64,000 nucleotides of DNA from UBA6265 sp964526965 (lineage in GTDB: Bacteria; Chloroflexota; Chloroflexia; Thermomicrobiales; UBA6265): NCBI GenBank assembly GCA_964526965.1, contig CAZGML010000004.1:1-64000 (forward strand), in the 5' to 3' direction. The notes under the pieces are model-generated. The model was not told the origin of the DNA. It ran no database searches and saw only the letters and a list, made by a program, of their open reading frames with translations. Made by a program: the position numbers and the translations under genes. The stretch's first letter is position 1. The number at the start of each line of letters is the position of its first letter. Below, in pieces: positions 50,502 to 59,784 of this stretch.

Positions 50502-51299
50502 ATGATCAGCAAGATACGAATCGCAGCAATCGCCATGATTGCCACGCTCAGCCTGGTGGCAACACCCCTCGTTTCCGCCAGCGATATGGGCATTTACGAG
50601 CCGGAACGCACTATCGCCACCACCGGCACAGGTATCGTCACGGTCGAACCAGACATGGCCACGTTCACTGTGGGTATGGAAGCTCGTAATGAAGAACTGC
50701 AGGTAGCCCAGGACGAGGTCACCGACGAAGCAAACGCCATCTCGGAAATGCTGCGAGACAGGGGCGTGGACGAGAAAGACATCGTCACGTCCGCATACGA
50801 AGTTACGCCGGAAAATGAGTACGATCGCGACGGTAACTTCGAACGTATCAGCCATTACGTGGTGCGCATGGCAATCACCATTACTGTGCACGATATCGAT
50901 CTGGTCGGCGAACTGCTGGACGAATCCGTAACACTGGGTGCCGACTATGTCAGCCGCATTTCATTCTCCGTAAGCGATCCTGATCCGCACATCCAGGAAG
51001 CTCGCAAGGCCGCCATCGCGGATGCGAAGCAGAAAGCCGAGGATTATGCGAGCGGATCCAGCTCGACAATCACCGGCCTCTTCCACCTCTACGAGAGTAG
51101 CTCGCCGCAGCCAACCGCACGCGAAAGCGAAGCCCCAACCATGGCCGTGGAAGACACCGCAATGGGCGATGCCGACGCCCGGGAAAGCAACCCGGTCGAT
51201 GTAAGCGCCGGTACCACCAGGATTGTGGTAAAGGTTGAAACTACCTGGACAATCGAGCCGAACTTGCTCATTGAGCCAGAAGCCACGCCTGAAGACTAG
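50502..51299 (+). CDS. SIMPL domain (DUF541) secreted protein
   Basis: 265 aa. A signal peptide (IAAIAMIATLSLVATPLVSA) precedes the SIMPL domain, which starts RTIATTGTGIVTVEPDMATF and contains DIVTSAYEVTPENEYD and the RRAALADA-like RKAAIADAKQKAEDYA. Family members such as BP26 form extracytoplasmic channel-like oligomers. TAGGAGATACCGAAA precedes the ATG, and the spacing of 12 bases from the anti-sigma stop supports co-transcription. A strong terminator follows. Confidence 0.9.
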   Translation: MISKIRIAAIAMIATLSLVATPLVSASDMGIYEPERTIATTGTGIVTVEPDMATFTVGMEARNEELQVAQDEVTDEANAISEMLRDRGVDEKDIVTSAYEVTPENEYDRDGNFERISHYVVRMAITITVHDIDLVGELLDESVTLGADYVSRISFSVSDPDPHIQEARKAAIADAKQKAEDYASGSSSTITGLFHLYESSSPQPTARESEAPTMAVEDTAMGDADARESNPVDVSAGTTRIVVKVETTWTIEPNLLIEPEATPED

Positions 51300-51319
51300 A
51301 TTCAATCTCAGAAGTTATG

Positions 51320-51354
51320 CGCCTGGCCGGGAACTCCGGCCAGGCGTTTTTTTT
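51320..51354 (+). terminator. Rho-independent terminator
   Basis: CGCCTGGCCGG (51320-51330) and CCGGCCAGGCG (51336-51346) form a perfect 11-bp stem, followed by eight T. It closes the sigma-anti-sigma-SIMPL operon. Confidence 0.95.
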
Positions 51355-51426
51355 CTCGTGGAGTAGCGTTCGGCAGTGGAGTACCATTAGCCGCAGCAGA
51401 AATGCCCTTGTGAAGTGAGATCCTGC

Positions 51427-52527
51427 ATGCGACCGGTCGTCAAAAACTATATGGGAATGATCGTTATCGCAGTGGCCGCAGTACTGGTTGTCGGCGCTGC
51501 CAGTGTCCGCATCGATCGCGAGCAAGTGGCGCATGTGCCAGACGGAGTCGAAGCCACGCCGGCCATCAGTGGCAATGCCCCGCAAGGGCTCGTAGATGCC
51601 CAATGGCTCTCCCAATACAGCTCCCAGGTCGATTATATCTTCGATCTTTCGGACCAACGGCAGTACGAAGCTGGCCACATTCCTGGTGCGATCCACGTCT
51701 GGTGGCAGGACGGTATGGCGATCCATTCGCAGAACTACGCCGAACCATCCCAGATCAGCGCGTCACCTGATCCTGATGCGATCTTTGGCCGTTTGAACCT
51801 CAATGTGCCCCAAACAGCGCGCATAGTGCTGTACGACAGCCAGCAATCCGAGCGAGCCTCGTGGATGATGTGGTTGATGAGCATCAATGGCTACACCGAT
51901 GTGCACGTGCTGGATGGTGGCCTGCCAGCCTGGATCGGCGCCGATGGTGAGCTGGCAGCTGAATCTGAGGATCCCCGCAATGAAAATGTTACCGCGACGC
52001 CAACGTGGGACGAGGAGTTCCTGATTCGAAGGGAAGCACTGCGTGACCGACTGGATGAGGAGAATCTTGTTATCGTGGATACGCGCTCTGCTGGCGAGCA
52101 ATTAGATGACGTCAACAGCACCATCCGGCAAGGAATCATCCCCGGTTCAATCAACATACCTACAGCAGAAGTGATGCGCGATGATGGCACGTTCAGGTCG
52201 CCGTCGGAACTCCGTGCACTCTTCGAGTCCTACGGGCTCTATCCAGAGAATGAGATCGTCGTATACAGCCTGTTCACCTCGCACTCCGGTAATGTCTGGC
52301 TCGCGCTTCAGATCGCCGGGTACGACCAGGTGATGATTTATCAGGAGGGCTATGTTGGCTGGGGACGAGACGAGGAAATGCCGATTGATCCCGTGCCACG
52401 CCCTATAGCGACGCCTTTCGCGACCCCGAATGTCGCTACGCCAGAAGCGACACCCGAGCCCGATGACACTGATACGCAACAACCAACGCCGGAAGAGGAA
52501 GGTCCGATTGACCTCACCGGCATATAG
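51427..52527 (+). CDS. Membrane-anchored double rhodanese protein without cysteine
   Basis: 366 aa from the ATG at 51427; a GTG at 51415 adds four residues. A signal anchor (GMIVIAVAAVLVVGAASV) is followed by two rhodanese domains as in thiosulfate/mercaptopyruvate sulfurtransferases. The first has IFDLSDQRQYEAGHIPGAIH, and the second has VIVDTRSAGEQ and GIIPGSINIP. The loop that should carry catalytic Cys reads VVYSLFTSHSGN, and no cysteine occurs anywhere in the chain. The C-terminus is an Ala-Thr-Pro-Glu-rich tail. It therefore cannot form a persulfide; a binding or structural role outside the membrane is inferred. Confidence 0.82.
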   Translation: MRPVVKNYMGMIVIAVAAVLVVGAASVRIDREQVAHVPDGVEATPAISGNAPQGLVDAQWLSQYSSQVDYIFDLSDQRQYEAGHIPGAIHVWWQDGMAIHSQNYAEPSQISASPDPDAIFGRLNLNVPQTARIVLYDSQQSERASWMMWLMSINGYTDVHVLDGGLPAWIGADGELAAESEDPRNENVTATPTWDEEFLIRREALRDRLDEENLVIVDTRSAGEQLDDVNSTIRQGIIPGSINIPTAEVMRDDGTFRSPSELRALFESYGLYPENEIVVYSLFTSHSGNVWLALQIAGYDQVMIYQEGYVGWGRDEEMPIDPVPRPIATPFATPNVATPEATPEPDDTDTQQPTPEEEGPIDLTGI

Positions 52528-52553
52528 CCCAAGAACCATCGAGGGAAAACAAA

Positions 52554-52581
52554 GTCGCCCCGGCCACGTGGCCGGGGCGAC
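52554..52581. terminator. Terminator between convergent rhodanese and pepF
   Basis: GTCGCCCCGGCC-ACGT-GGCCGGGGCGAC is a perfect 28-base palindrome. On the minus strand TTTGTTTTCCC follows, so it terminates pepF and probably also stops read-through from the plus strand. Confidence 0.85.
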
Positions 52582-52596
52582 ACTTGCTGTGCAAAG

Positions 52597-54399
52597 TTAT
52601 ACGCGTGCGCCTGTTCGTGATTCCACGAGTGCTTCGAACTCGTCGATATCCTGGCGGATAACGTCGAGGCTGGCGGTCCAGAACTCCTTGCTGCGAATGT
52701 CTATGCCAAATCGCCCGGCGAGCGTCGCGGCATCGGCAGAACCGGTGCTTGCCAGCAGGTCGTCGTAGCCGGCCTTGAACGTCTCCGGGTCCTGTTGGTA
52801 CTGCCGGTAAAGCCCAAGGCCAAAGAGCAAGCCAAACATGTACGGATAGTTGTAGTAGGCACGATTCACACTGTAGTAGTGAGACTTAACCGCCCACATG
52901 TAGGGATGCAGGCTCTCTTCTGCAATGACGTCACCGTACGTCTCTTTCTGCGCGGCGATCATCAGCTCGTTGAAATCGCTTGCCGTCAGCACACCATTCG
53001 CGCGAGCCTCAAAGACACTCTGCTCGAAAAGGAATCGGCTGGTGATATCCACCACGATCTGGCCGGCGTCGACGAGACCACCATCGAGAATCGAGAACTT
53101 GTCGTCGTCACTGCCCTCCTGGATAGCGGCCTTCCGCAGAATCGTCTCGCAAAAGGTGCTCGCCGTTTCGGCGAGAGTCATCGGGGTATTTTGTCCCCAC
53201 AACGGGCTTCTATTTGCCTGGCAGAGGTTGTGATAGGCGTGGCCGAGCTCGTGGGCCATGGTGCTTACGCCGTCGAAACTGGGTGTGAAGTTACTCAGCA
53301 CCCCACTCTTGCCGGGAACAGTGCCCATGCAGAACGCGCCATCTACCTTGCCTTCACGCGGTTCGGCGTCGATCCAGCGCTCGTCCAGCGCCTGCTGGAC
53401 CATGTCCCGCATTTTGGTGCTGTAGCTGCCGAACTGTTCCTTGAGGAACTCCATCCCTTCATCCCACTGCCACTCGCGCTCGTTCTGTGTAACCGGGGCA
53501 GTGATATCGAACCACTCCAGTTTCTCGAGTCCCATAGCGCGGGCCTTGGCAGCCCAGTAGCGGCGGATATCCGGGAAAGCATCACGGGCACTGGACATCA
53601 TCGCATCCAGCGTTTCCCGGTCGATGTGATTCTGGTGGAGTGTCTGATCCAGCACGGATTCCCAACCGCGCTTGCGGGCCAGTGTTCCATGCTCGCCCTT
53701 AACACCATTGAGCGCGGCGGCAATCGGGGTTTCCCACTGTTTCCAGGCGGCTACTTCGGCTTCGTAGGCACGGCGGCGAACATCCCGGTCCGGGTTGTTG
53801 GCGAGATTGCGTACATCGCTCATCGGCAGCGTGACGGTTTCCCCGGGCGTCTTCTCGAATTTGACCATGATCTGCGAGGCGACCTGGCTCTTCATCTCGC
53901 CCCAGGCGGAACCGCCGCTGAGGGTGAGTTCGGAAGCAAGTGCTTCCTCGGCTTCGCTCATCAGGTATGTCGCGTCGATCTTGCCCTGCCGCAGGATAAA
54001 GGCATGCTCTTTGGCAATTTCTGAGCCGGCAATAATCGCTTCAACGTCCTGATCCCCGAGCCAGGCAGAGAAGCGGGTTTGCGCCTGTCGCAGCGGAATC
54101 ATCGCGATTTGCATTTCGCTCATGGCCTTGATCGCCTGGGAATCGCGGGAGTTGACTGCGATGTGCCCGGTGATATACGGGAAAATTAACCCCAGACGTA
54201 GTGAAAGCTCTTTCGCGCGCTCCAGGTAATTGGCCGCCACGGTTACAGGATCGCTATCCGGATTGTCGACTGCTGCATCAACGGCTTCGACACTGGACGT
54301 GATCAGCGCCTTCACTTCCTCGACTTCGGTATGGAATTCTTCAGATTCAAGCGATGGGAAGTACCGGGTGAGATCCCAGGTTGGAAGTTGGTTGCTCAT
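52597..54399 (-). CDS. pepF: Oligoendopeptidase F (M3 family)
   Basis: 600 aa from the ATG at 54399, with GGAG six bases upstream; an in-frame ATG at 54429 is less likely. The zinc motif HELGH is in STMAHELGHAYHNL, with the third ligand Glu in TLAETASTFCETI. The N-terminal helical region and the C-terminal HPYMWAVKSHYYSVNRAYYNYPYMFG are typical. It cleaves peptides of about 7-17 residues in the cytoplasm. Confidence 0.94.
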   Translation of the reverse strand: MSNQLPTWDLTRYFPSLESEEFHTEVEEVKALITSSVEAVDAAVDNPDSDPVTVAANYLERAKELSLRLGLIFPYITGHIAVNSRDSQAIKAMSEMQIAMIPLRQAQTRFSAWLGDQDVEAIIAGSEIAKEHAFILRQGKIDATYLMSEAEEALASELTLSGGSAWGEMKSQVASQIMVKFEKTPGETVTLPMSDVRNLANNPDRDVRRRAYEAEVAAWKQWETPIAAALNGVKGEHGTLARKRGWESVLDQTLHQNHIDRETLDAMMSSARDAFPDIRRYWAAKARAMGLEKLEWFDITAPVTQNEREWQWDEGMEFLKEQFGSYSTKMRDMVQQALDERWIDAEPREGKVDGAFCMGTVPGKSGVLSNFTPSFDGVSTMAHELGHAYHNLCQANRSPLWGQNTPMTLAETASTFCETILRKAAIQEGSDDDKFSILDGGLVDAGQIVVDITSRFLFEQSVFEARANGVLTASDFNELMIAAQKETYGDVIAEESLHPYMWAVKSHYYSVNRAYYNYPYMFGLLFGLGLYRQYQQDPETFKAGYDDLLASTGSADAATLAGRFGIDIRSKEFWTASLDVIRQDIDEFEALVESRTGARV

Positions 54400-54444
54400 A
54401 CAATCTCCATTGATATTCCTGAATGACATCTGTCATCACACAAA

Positions 54445-56061
54445 CTAAATACCGGAAAGCGCCGAGAATGTCACGTCATCGGCATTCTCTTCGGCATACC
54501 GAAGATCCCATTCGGTGGTGAAGAGGATCACCGGGTTCTCGCTGGAGTCCTCCGCTCGCATCCGACCTCGGCCAGCGCCGATCCGGGCGATTTCCGCATC
54601 GTCGCCAGACACCCAACGAGCTGCTGTAAACGTGAGGGGCTCCATAACGGTTTCCACGTTGTACTCGGTCTCAAGGCGCGAGCGAACCACATCGAACTGC
54701 AATACACCCACAGCGGCCATGATCGGTTCACGGCTGCCAGAGGCAACCGGATAGAAGAGCTGGATTCCACCCTCCTCCTCGATCTGCGTGATGCCTTTCA
54801 GGAACTGCTTGTATTTATCCGCCTTGGTGTGGCGAAGCCGGGCGAAGTGTTCCGGCTGGAACCTGGGCAGTGCCGTAAAGGTGCCGACATCTTCGCTACT
54901 GATCGTGTCGCCGATGGTGAACGTGCCGGTGCTTAGCAGACCAACCACATCGCCAGCATATGCCTCGTCAACGATTTCGCGCTCCTGCCCGAAGAGACGC
55001 ATGGCGCGACTCAGGCGTACCTTGCGACCCAATCGTGGATGCCAGGCATCCATATCGCGTTCGAATTTGCCCGACACCACGCGGAAGTAGGCCACGCGGT
55101 CGCGGTGACGCCGGTCCATATTCGCCTGAATTTTGAAGACGAAGCCACTGAACCGTGGATCGTCCGGAGCCATTTCGCCATTGCTGGTTTCACTGCCTCC
55201 GGGTTCGGGAGCCATTTCGATAAAGTGATCGAGAAAGAGTTGCACGCCAAAGTTGGTCAACGCCGATCCGAAGCAGACCGGGGTCATACGCCCGGCGAGC
55301 ACTTCATCCAGATCGAACTCTGCCCCGGCGAGTTCGAGCAGCTCCACATCTTCGCGCAGCTGATTCGCCAGGTTCTCGCCAACCTTCTCATCCAGCAAGG
55401 GGTCGGAGAGATCATCGATTTCCACGACCGGTGCGCGCTTCGCACCATGGTCCGTGCGTTCAAACAGATGAACTTTCTGTGATCCGCGATCATACACGCC
55501 GCGGAAGTCCGGCCCATCCCCGATCGGCCAATTGAGCGGATAGGTCACCAGTCCGAGTGTCTTCTCGATTTCATCCATGAGGTCGAGCGGCGCCTTGGCC
55601 GGGCGATCAATCTTGTTCACAAACGTGAAGATCGGCGTGTTACGGCGCCGGCAGACCTCAAACAACTTGAGAGTCTGCGGTTCAATACCGCGGGATCCAT
55701 CCAGCACCATAATGGCGCTATCTACGGCCGTCAGTGTCCGGTAGGTATCTTCGGAGAAGTCCTGGTGACCGGGGGTATCGAGCAGGTTGAGCTGCTTGCC
55801 TGAATACGGGAAGGCCAACACGGTACTGGTGATAGAAATACCGCGTTCTTTCTCGATATCCATCCAGTCGGATGCAGCATGGCGCTGGGTTTTCCTCGCC
55901 GTTACCGATCCAGCAAGCTGGACGGCGTTTCCGTACAGCAACAGCTTTTCAGTGAGCGTGGTTTTCCCCGCGTCGGGGTGGGAGATGATCGCGAAGGTAC
56001 GGCGTTTCGCGACTTCCCGCTCCAGGGATTCTTCCTGGACAGCAGATTTCAGTTCAGACAT
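54445..56061 (-). CDS. prfC: Peptide chain release factor 3
   Basis: 538 aa from the ATG at 56061. GTPase that recycles RF1 and RF2 after translation termination. G1 is HPDAGKTTLTEKLLLYG, G2/switch I ERGISITSTV, G3 DTPGHQDFSEDTYRTL and G4 NKIDRPA. The C-terminal part includes GSREPIMAAVGVLQFDVV typical of RF3 rather than EF-G. A TTG two codons upstream is an alternative start. The zinc-ribbon gene that follows upstream is on the same strand only 18 bases away, so they may share a transcript. Confidence 0.95.
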   Translation of the reverse strand: MSELKSAVQEESLEREVAKRRTFAIISHPDAGKTTLTEKLLLYGNAVQLAGSVTARKTQRHAASDWMDIEKERGISITSTVLAFPYSGKQLNLLDTPGHQDFSEDTYRTLTAVDSAIMVLDGSRGIEPQTLKLFEVCRRRNTPIFTFVNKIDRPAKAPLDLMDEIEKTLGLVTYPLNWPIGDGPDFRGVYDRGSQKVHLFERTDHGAKRAPVVEIDDLSDPLLDEKVGENLANQLREDVELLELAGAEFDLDEVLAGRMTPVCFGSALTNFGVQLFLDHFIEMAPEPGGSETSNGEMAPDDPRFSGFVFKIQANMDRRHRDRVAYFRVVSGKFERDMDAWHPRLGRKVRLSRAMRLFGQEREIVDEAYAGDVVGLLSTGTFTIGDTISSEDVGTFTALPRFQPEHFARLRHTKADKYKQFLKGITQIEEEGGIQLFYPVASGSREPIMAAVGVLQFDVVRSRLETEYNVETVMEPLTFTAARWVSGDDAEIARIGAGRGRMRAEDSSENPVILFTTEWDLRYAEENADDVTFSALSGI

Positions 56062-56079
56062 GGGCAAGCAATCCTGTGA

Positions 56080-56463
56080 TTATTCTTTGTCGGGCTCAGT
56101 CGGCATTACCGGGCGGAGATAGAGAAGGAATTCGTTGAATCCAACTTTCAGCATGCGATAAATGGTGTAGCGGGTTTGGTGTGCCGCATCGCGATAGGTG
56201 CCACCAGACTGGTATCGGTGGATTCGAATATCGCGATCAGTGGTGGCGATGATTTCGTATGTAATTCTCTCACAATCGAGGCAGCGGATGTACTGGTCTT
56301 TCGAGCGCTGGCCACCTGCGAATCCACGCTGAACAAACACCGTGTTCTGGCTATCGCACCAGGCACAGATTTTTCCTTGGCGCGGAGCGTTACGATGAGA
56401 ATGGTCAGGTGTGGATGAGCGTCGGCGAGCGTTACCGCCTTCCGACCCGGCACGATGAGACAC
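56080..56463 (-). CDS. Zinc-ribbon-like hypothetical protein
   Basis: 127 aa from a GTG at 56463, chosen for the GAGGAGGAG just upstream; the open frame runs on to 57156 through the antisense of copA without coding character. After a basic leader, CAWC (about 38-41) and RCLDC (about 66-70) make a four-cysteine metal site. Between them are FVQRGFAGG and DQYIRCLDC. The rest, RDAAHQTRYTIYRMLKVGFNEFLLYLRP, is probably helical. Not recognised. The neighbour prfC hints at a translation link, but this is only proximity. Confidence 0.55.
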   Translation of the reverse strand: MSHRAGSEGGNARRRSSTPDHSHRNAPRQGKICAWCDSQNTVFVQRGFAGGQRSKDQYIRCLDCERITYEIIATTDRDIRIHRYQSGGTYRDAAHQTRYTIYRMLKVGFNEFLLYLRPVMPTEPDKE

Positions 56464-56542
56464 AACTCCTCCTCGTCGGATTTCGGAGGTTAATGGTACA
56501 TCACAGTTGTGACAAATATGCACGAAACATGCCATTTCCCGA

Positions 56543-56571
56543 TTGACACTCATACCCCATAGGGGTATCAT
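56543..56571 (+). promoter_or_regulatory. Copper-responsive promoter and operator of copA
   Basis: TTGACA (56543-56548) and TATCAT (56566-56571) are separated by 17 bases. The spacer holds the perfect palindrome ATACCCC-ATA-GGGGTAT (56552-56568), the pattern bound by CsoR-type or CopY-type copper repressors. The regulator gene is not in the window. Confidence 0.85.
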
Positions 56572-56631
56572 ATTAGATACGGGCCAACTAAGCCCGGCTA
56601 TACGCGATCTCAATAAGGCTGGTGGAATTCC

Positions 56632-59358
56632 GTGTCGGTCAGCACTCCGAGCTCTCCAAACACTCCAACACATGAATGGACCACGACGTTTGAAGTCGAT
56701 GGCATGACCTGCGCCGCCTGCGTTCGCCGCGTGGAAAAAGCGCTCGAAAAGGTTGAAGGCGTGCAGGATGTCAGCGTCAACCTCGCTACGGAATCGGCCA
56801 CCGTTTCCGCTGCTGATTCGGTCACTCCGAAGACACTCTCCTCTGCCGTTGAAAAGGCGGGATATGTCGCCGGGGATATTCAGGGACCACAGGCAGAACC
56901 GACACCGGCACAATCTGGCCAGACCGTCTCCTTCGATGTCGAAGGGATGACATGCGCGAGTTGTGTTGGGCGCGTTGAGAAGGCGCTGACCAAAATCGAT
57001 GGCGTGAACAATGTGGCTGTCAACCTCGCCACGGAAACCGCCACGGTTACGTTTGACCCAACCGTAACCACAGATACTCTTGGCTCGGCTGTAACCGGTG
57101 CGGGGTATACCCACGGACCCATCGAGCTTCCCCAGGCTGAACCAGCGGGGGCACAAGCGGTTCAGGCCCCCTCAAGTGCCGAACGCGATGCCGAAGAGCG
57201 CGATCGCAAACGCGACGCGCACATCAACGAACTCAAAACCAAGAGCCTTGTGAGCCTGGCTATTGGTGCGGTCATGATGATTCTCATGTACGTGCCATTG
57301 CCAATGAGCGATCGTACCCTCGCTCCGATTCTGCTCATTGCTGCCACATTCGTGCAGTTCTGGGCGGGTCGTGAATTCTATGTCGCAACCTGGGCGGCGC
57401 TCAAGCATGGCGCCACAAATATGAACACACTTGTTGCTGTTGGTACCTCGGTTGCGTATGGCTATAGCGCGTTTGTGGTGCTTTGGCCGCATCTGGCTGA
57501 ACGCTGGCAGATTCCCTATCACCTCTATTTTGAATCGGCGGTCATCATCATTGCGCTGATCCTGCTGGGTCGATGGATGGAGGCGCGCGCCAAGAAGAGC
57601 ACCGGCGATGCGATCCGCGCACTCGTTGGACTCAATGCGCCAACGGCCCGCGTGCTGCGTAACGGTATGGAGCAGGACATCCCCACCGAACAGGTGGTGG
57701 TTGGAGATGTTATTCGGGTGCGCCCGGGAGAAAAGATCCCGGTGGATGGCGTCATCACCGATGGCAGTTCTGCAATAGATGAAAGCATGCTCACTGGAGA
57801 AGCGGTACCGGTCACCAAGTCTGCAGACGATGAGGTGATCGGGTCGACCATCAATACGACCGGATCTTTCCTGTTCCAGGCCACTGCTGTCGGCAAGGAT
57901 ACGGTGCTCGCAAACATCATCCGCATGGTTGAGGACGCGCAAGGCAGCAAGGCCCCAATGCAACGCCTGGCGGACAAGATTAGCGGCATTTTCGTACCGA
58001 TTGTGCTGGTGGTTGCTGCACTCACCTTCCTTGGCTGGTACTTCTTCGGGCCAGAACCATCGGTGAGCTACGCCGTTATCACGCTTGTGGCCGTGCTGGT
58101 GATCGCGTGTCCATGCGCACTTGGATTGGCTGCGCCGACCGCAATCATGGTTGGAACCGGAAAGGCCGCCGAGAACGGCATTCTCGTTCGCGGTGGAGAT
58201 GCGCTCGAAATGGTGCGCAAAATCGACACGGTTGTGCTGGATAAAACAGGCACGATCACGCGCGGCAAGCCGGAGGTCACCAGCATCAAGGTGCTGGGAG
58301 ATCGTGATGCATCCGACGTACTGGCCACCGCTGCTGCTGCGGAATCGCAATCCGAACATCCACTCGCACAGGCGATTGTGGAGGCAGCCAAAGCACGTGA
58401 TATCGACATCCCCACTCCCTCTCGCTTCGACAGCGTGACCGGTAAAGGCATCCTGGCTACGGTCAACGGCGAAGAGGTGGTGATCGGCAATGAGACCTTT
58501 ATGCGCGAGCACAACGTCGACTCCGAACGCTTCAGGTACGCGGCTACATTCGCTGCCAATGCCGGAGCCACTCCAGTGCTCATGGCGATAAACGGCGAAC
58601 CGGCTGCGGTTCTCGGTATTGCAGATGCGTTGAAGCCGGAATCCGAGAAAACCGTCTCAGATCTTAAAGCCCTTGGTCTGGATGTCTGGATGATTACTGG
58701 CGACAACGTCGCCACGGCGAACGTGATCGCCCGTGAAGTCGGTATCGAGAATGTGGTGGCCAACGTGCTTCCCAATGAAAAGGCCGACAAGGTCCAGGAG
58801 CTGCAATCGCAGGGTAAGACTGTGGCGATGGTCGGTGATGGCATCAATGATGCTCCCAGCCTGGCAACTGCCGATCTCGGCATAGCGATTGGCAGCGGGA
58901 CCGACGTGGCGATGGCGGCCTCAGACATCACGCTCATCGGTGACAATCCGCACGGAATCATCACCGCGTTTGCGCTAAGCCGCCGTACAGTCGATACCAT
59001 TAAGCAAGGCCTGTTCTGGGCGTTTGGCTACAATGTCGCTTTGATTCCTGTGGCGATGGGTGTGCTTTACCCCGCCTTGGGCATTCTGCTCAACCCGATG
59101 ATTGCTGCAGCAGCCATGGCCATGAGTTCGGTGAGTGTTGTTACGAACGCGCTGCGGCTACGATCTTTCAAGATGCCGGCAAATGCACGCGAGATCATCG
59201 AACCAACACTCGGCCAGCGTATTACCCAGGCAGGGTATCTGGTAGGTATCGCAATACTGGCACTCGCCGTTGGATGGGTCATGTGGTGGCTCACCGAGCA
59301 GGCCGGTATGGGGCTCTTCGATACGTTCTCGCCCGCCGATGAGCAAGTCCAGCATTAA
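56632..59358 (+). CDS. copA: Copper-translocating P1B-type ATPase
   Basis: 908 aa, GTG start. Two N-terminal heavy-metal domains carry GMTCAAC (C27, C30) and GMTCASC (C108, C111). Eight membrane segments include the transport motif CPC at 493-495 (VIACPCALG). The phosphorylation motif DKTGT begins at D537. HP in SEHPLA and the hinge GDGINDAPSLA complete the set. YNVALIPVAMG and MAMSSVSVV further mark CopA, specific for Cu+. It exports copper and is followed by the chaperone copZ. The palindromic operator upstream indicates copper induction. Confidence 0.95.
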   Translation: MSVSTPSSPNTPTHEWTTTFEVDGMTCAACVRRVEKALEKVEGVQDVSVNLATESATVSAADSVTPKTLSSAVEKAGYVAGDIQGPQAEPTPAQSGQTVSFDVEGMTCASCVGRVEKALTKIDGVNNVAVNLATETATVTFDPTVTTDTLGSAVTGAGYTHGPIELPQAEPAGAQAVQAPSSAERDAEERDRKRDAHINELKTKSLVSLAIGAVMMILMYVPLPMSDRTLAPILLIAATFVQFWAGREFYVATWAALKHGATNMNTLVAVGTSVAYGYSAFVVLWPHLAERWQIPYHLYFESAVIIIALILLGRWMEARAKKSTGDAIRALVGLNAPTARVLRNGMEQDIPTEQVVVGDVIRVRPGEKIPVDGVITDGSSAIDESMLTGEAVPVTKSADDEVIGSTINTTGSFLFQATAVGKDTVLANIIRMVEDAQGSKAPMQRLADKISGIFVPIVLVVAALTFLGWYFFGPEPSVSYAVITLVAVLVIACPCALGLAAPTAIMVGTGKAAENGILVRGGDALEMVRKIDTVVLDKTGTITRGKPEVTSIKVLGDRDASDVLATAAAAESQSEHPLAQAIVEAAKARDIDIPTPSRFDSVTGKGILATVNGEEVVIGNETFMREHNVDSERFRYAATFAANAGATPVLMAINGEPAAVLGIADALKPESEKTVSDLKALGLDVWMITGDNVATANVIAREVGIENVVANVLPNEKADKVQELQSQGKTVAMVGDGINDAPSLATADLGIAIGSGTDVAMAASDITLIGDNPHGIITAFALSRRTVDTIKQGLFWAFGYNVALIPVAMGVLYPALGILLNPMIAAAAMAMSSVSVVTNALRLRSFKMPANAREIIEPTLGQRITQAGYLVGIAILALAVGWVMWWLTEQAGMGLFDTFSPADEQVQH

Positions 59359-59404
59359 ACCCGGGATGAACAGAGCGGATAATCCGCTCGGAAAGGAACA
59401 CACT

Positions 59405-59623
59405 ATGGCACGAACAACGATAACCTTGCAGGCGCCGGACATCTCTTGCGCACACTGCGTCTCCGCAGTTCAGAACCGCGTCGGCAATGTCGAAGGCGTC
59501 GAGTCGGTTGAAGCGTCCGCAGATACCAAGAAGATCAACATCAGTTACGACGATGACAAAGTGGATCTTGAGAAGATCCAGGCCGAACTCGCAGACGAAG
59601 GCTATCCGGCAACAACTGCATAA
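59405..59623 (+). CDS. copZ: Copper chaperone
   Basis: 72 aa from the ATG at 59405, preceded by GGAAAGGAACACACT. A single heavy-metal-associated domain with the metal-binding CxxC in DISCAHCVSAVQ and the typical YDDDKVDLEKIQAELADEGY end. It carries Cu+ in the cytoplasm to CopA. It lies 46 bases after copA and probably shares its promoter. Confidence 0.93.
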   Translation: MARTTITLQAPDISCAHCVSAVQNRVGNVEGVESVEASADTKKINISYDDDKVDLEKIQAELADEGYPATTA

Positions 59624-59647
59624 GCGGCATTCTGCATGCGATTAGAG

Positions 59648-59677
59648 AACGGACCAGGGCAATGCCACTGGTCCGTT
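59648..59677 (+). terminator. Terminator after copZ
   Basis: AACGGACCAG (59648-59657) and CTGGTCCGTT (59668-59677) form a perfect stem with an inner GGC-AAT-GCC. The T-run is weak (ATGTTTCAT). Confidence 0.65.
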
Positions 59678-59784
59678 ATGTTTCATACTTGTCTTGCGAA
59701 ATACCCGCAAACATCGCATGCTAGAGGGGCCTTATACCTCAATCGTAAGCGTGCGATGTGGGACACAAGGGGAGATCCGAAGAG

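Noticed and set aside
56464..57156. N-terminal extension of the zinc-ribbon protein
   Set aside because: It runs antisense through the copA promoter and first metal-binding domain, where the plus-strand coding evidence is strong.
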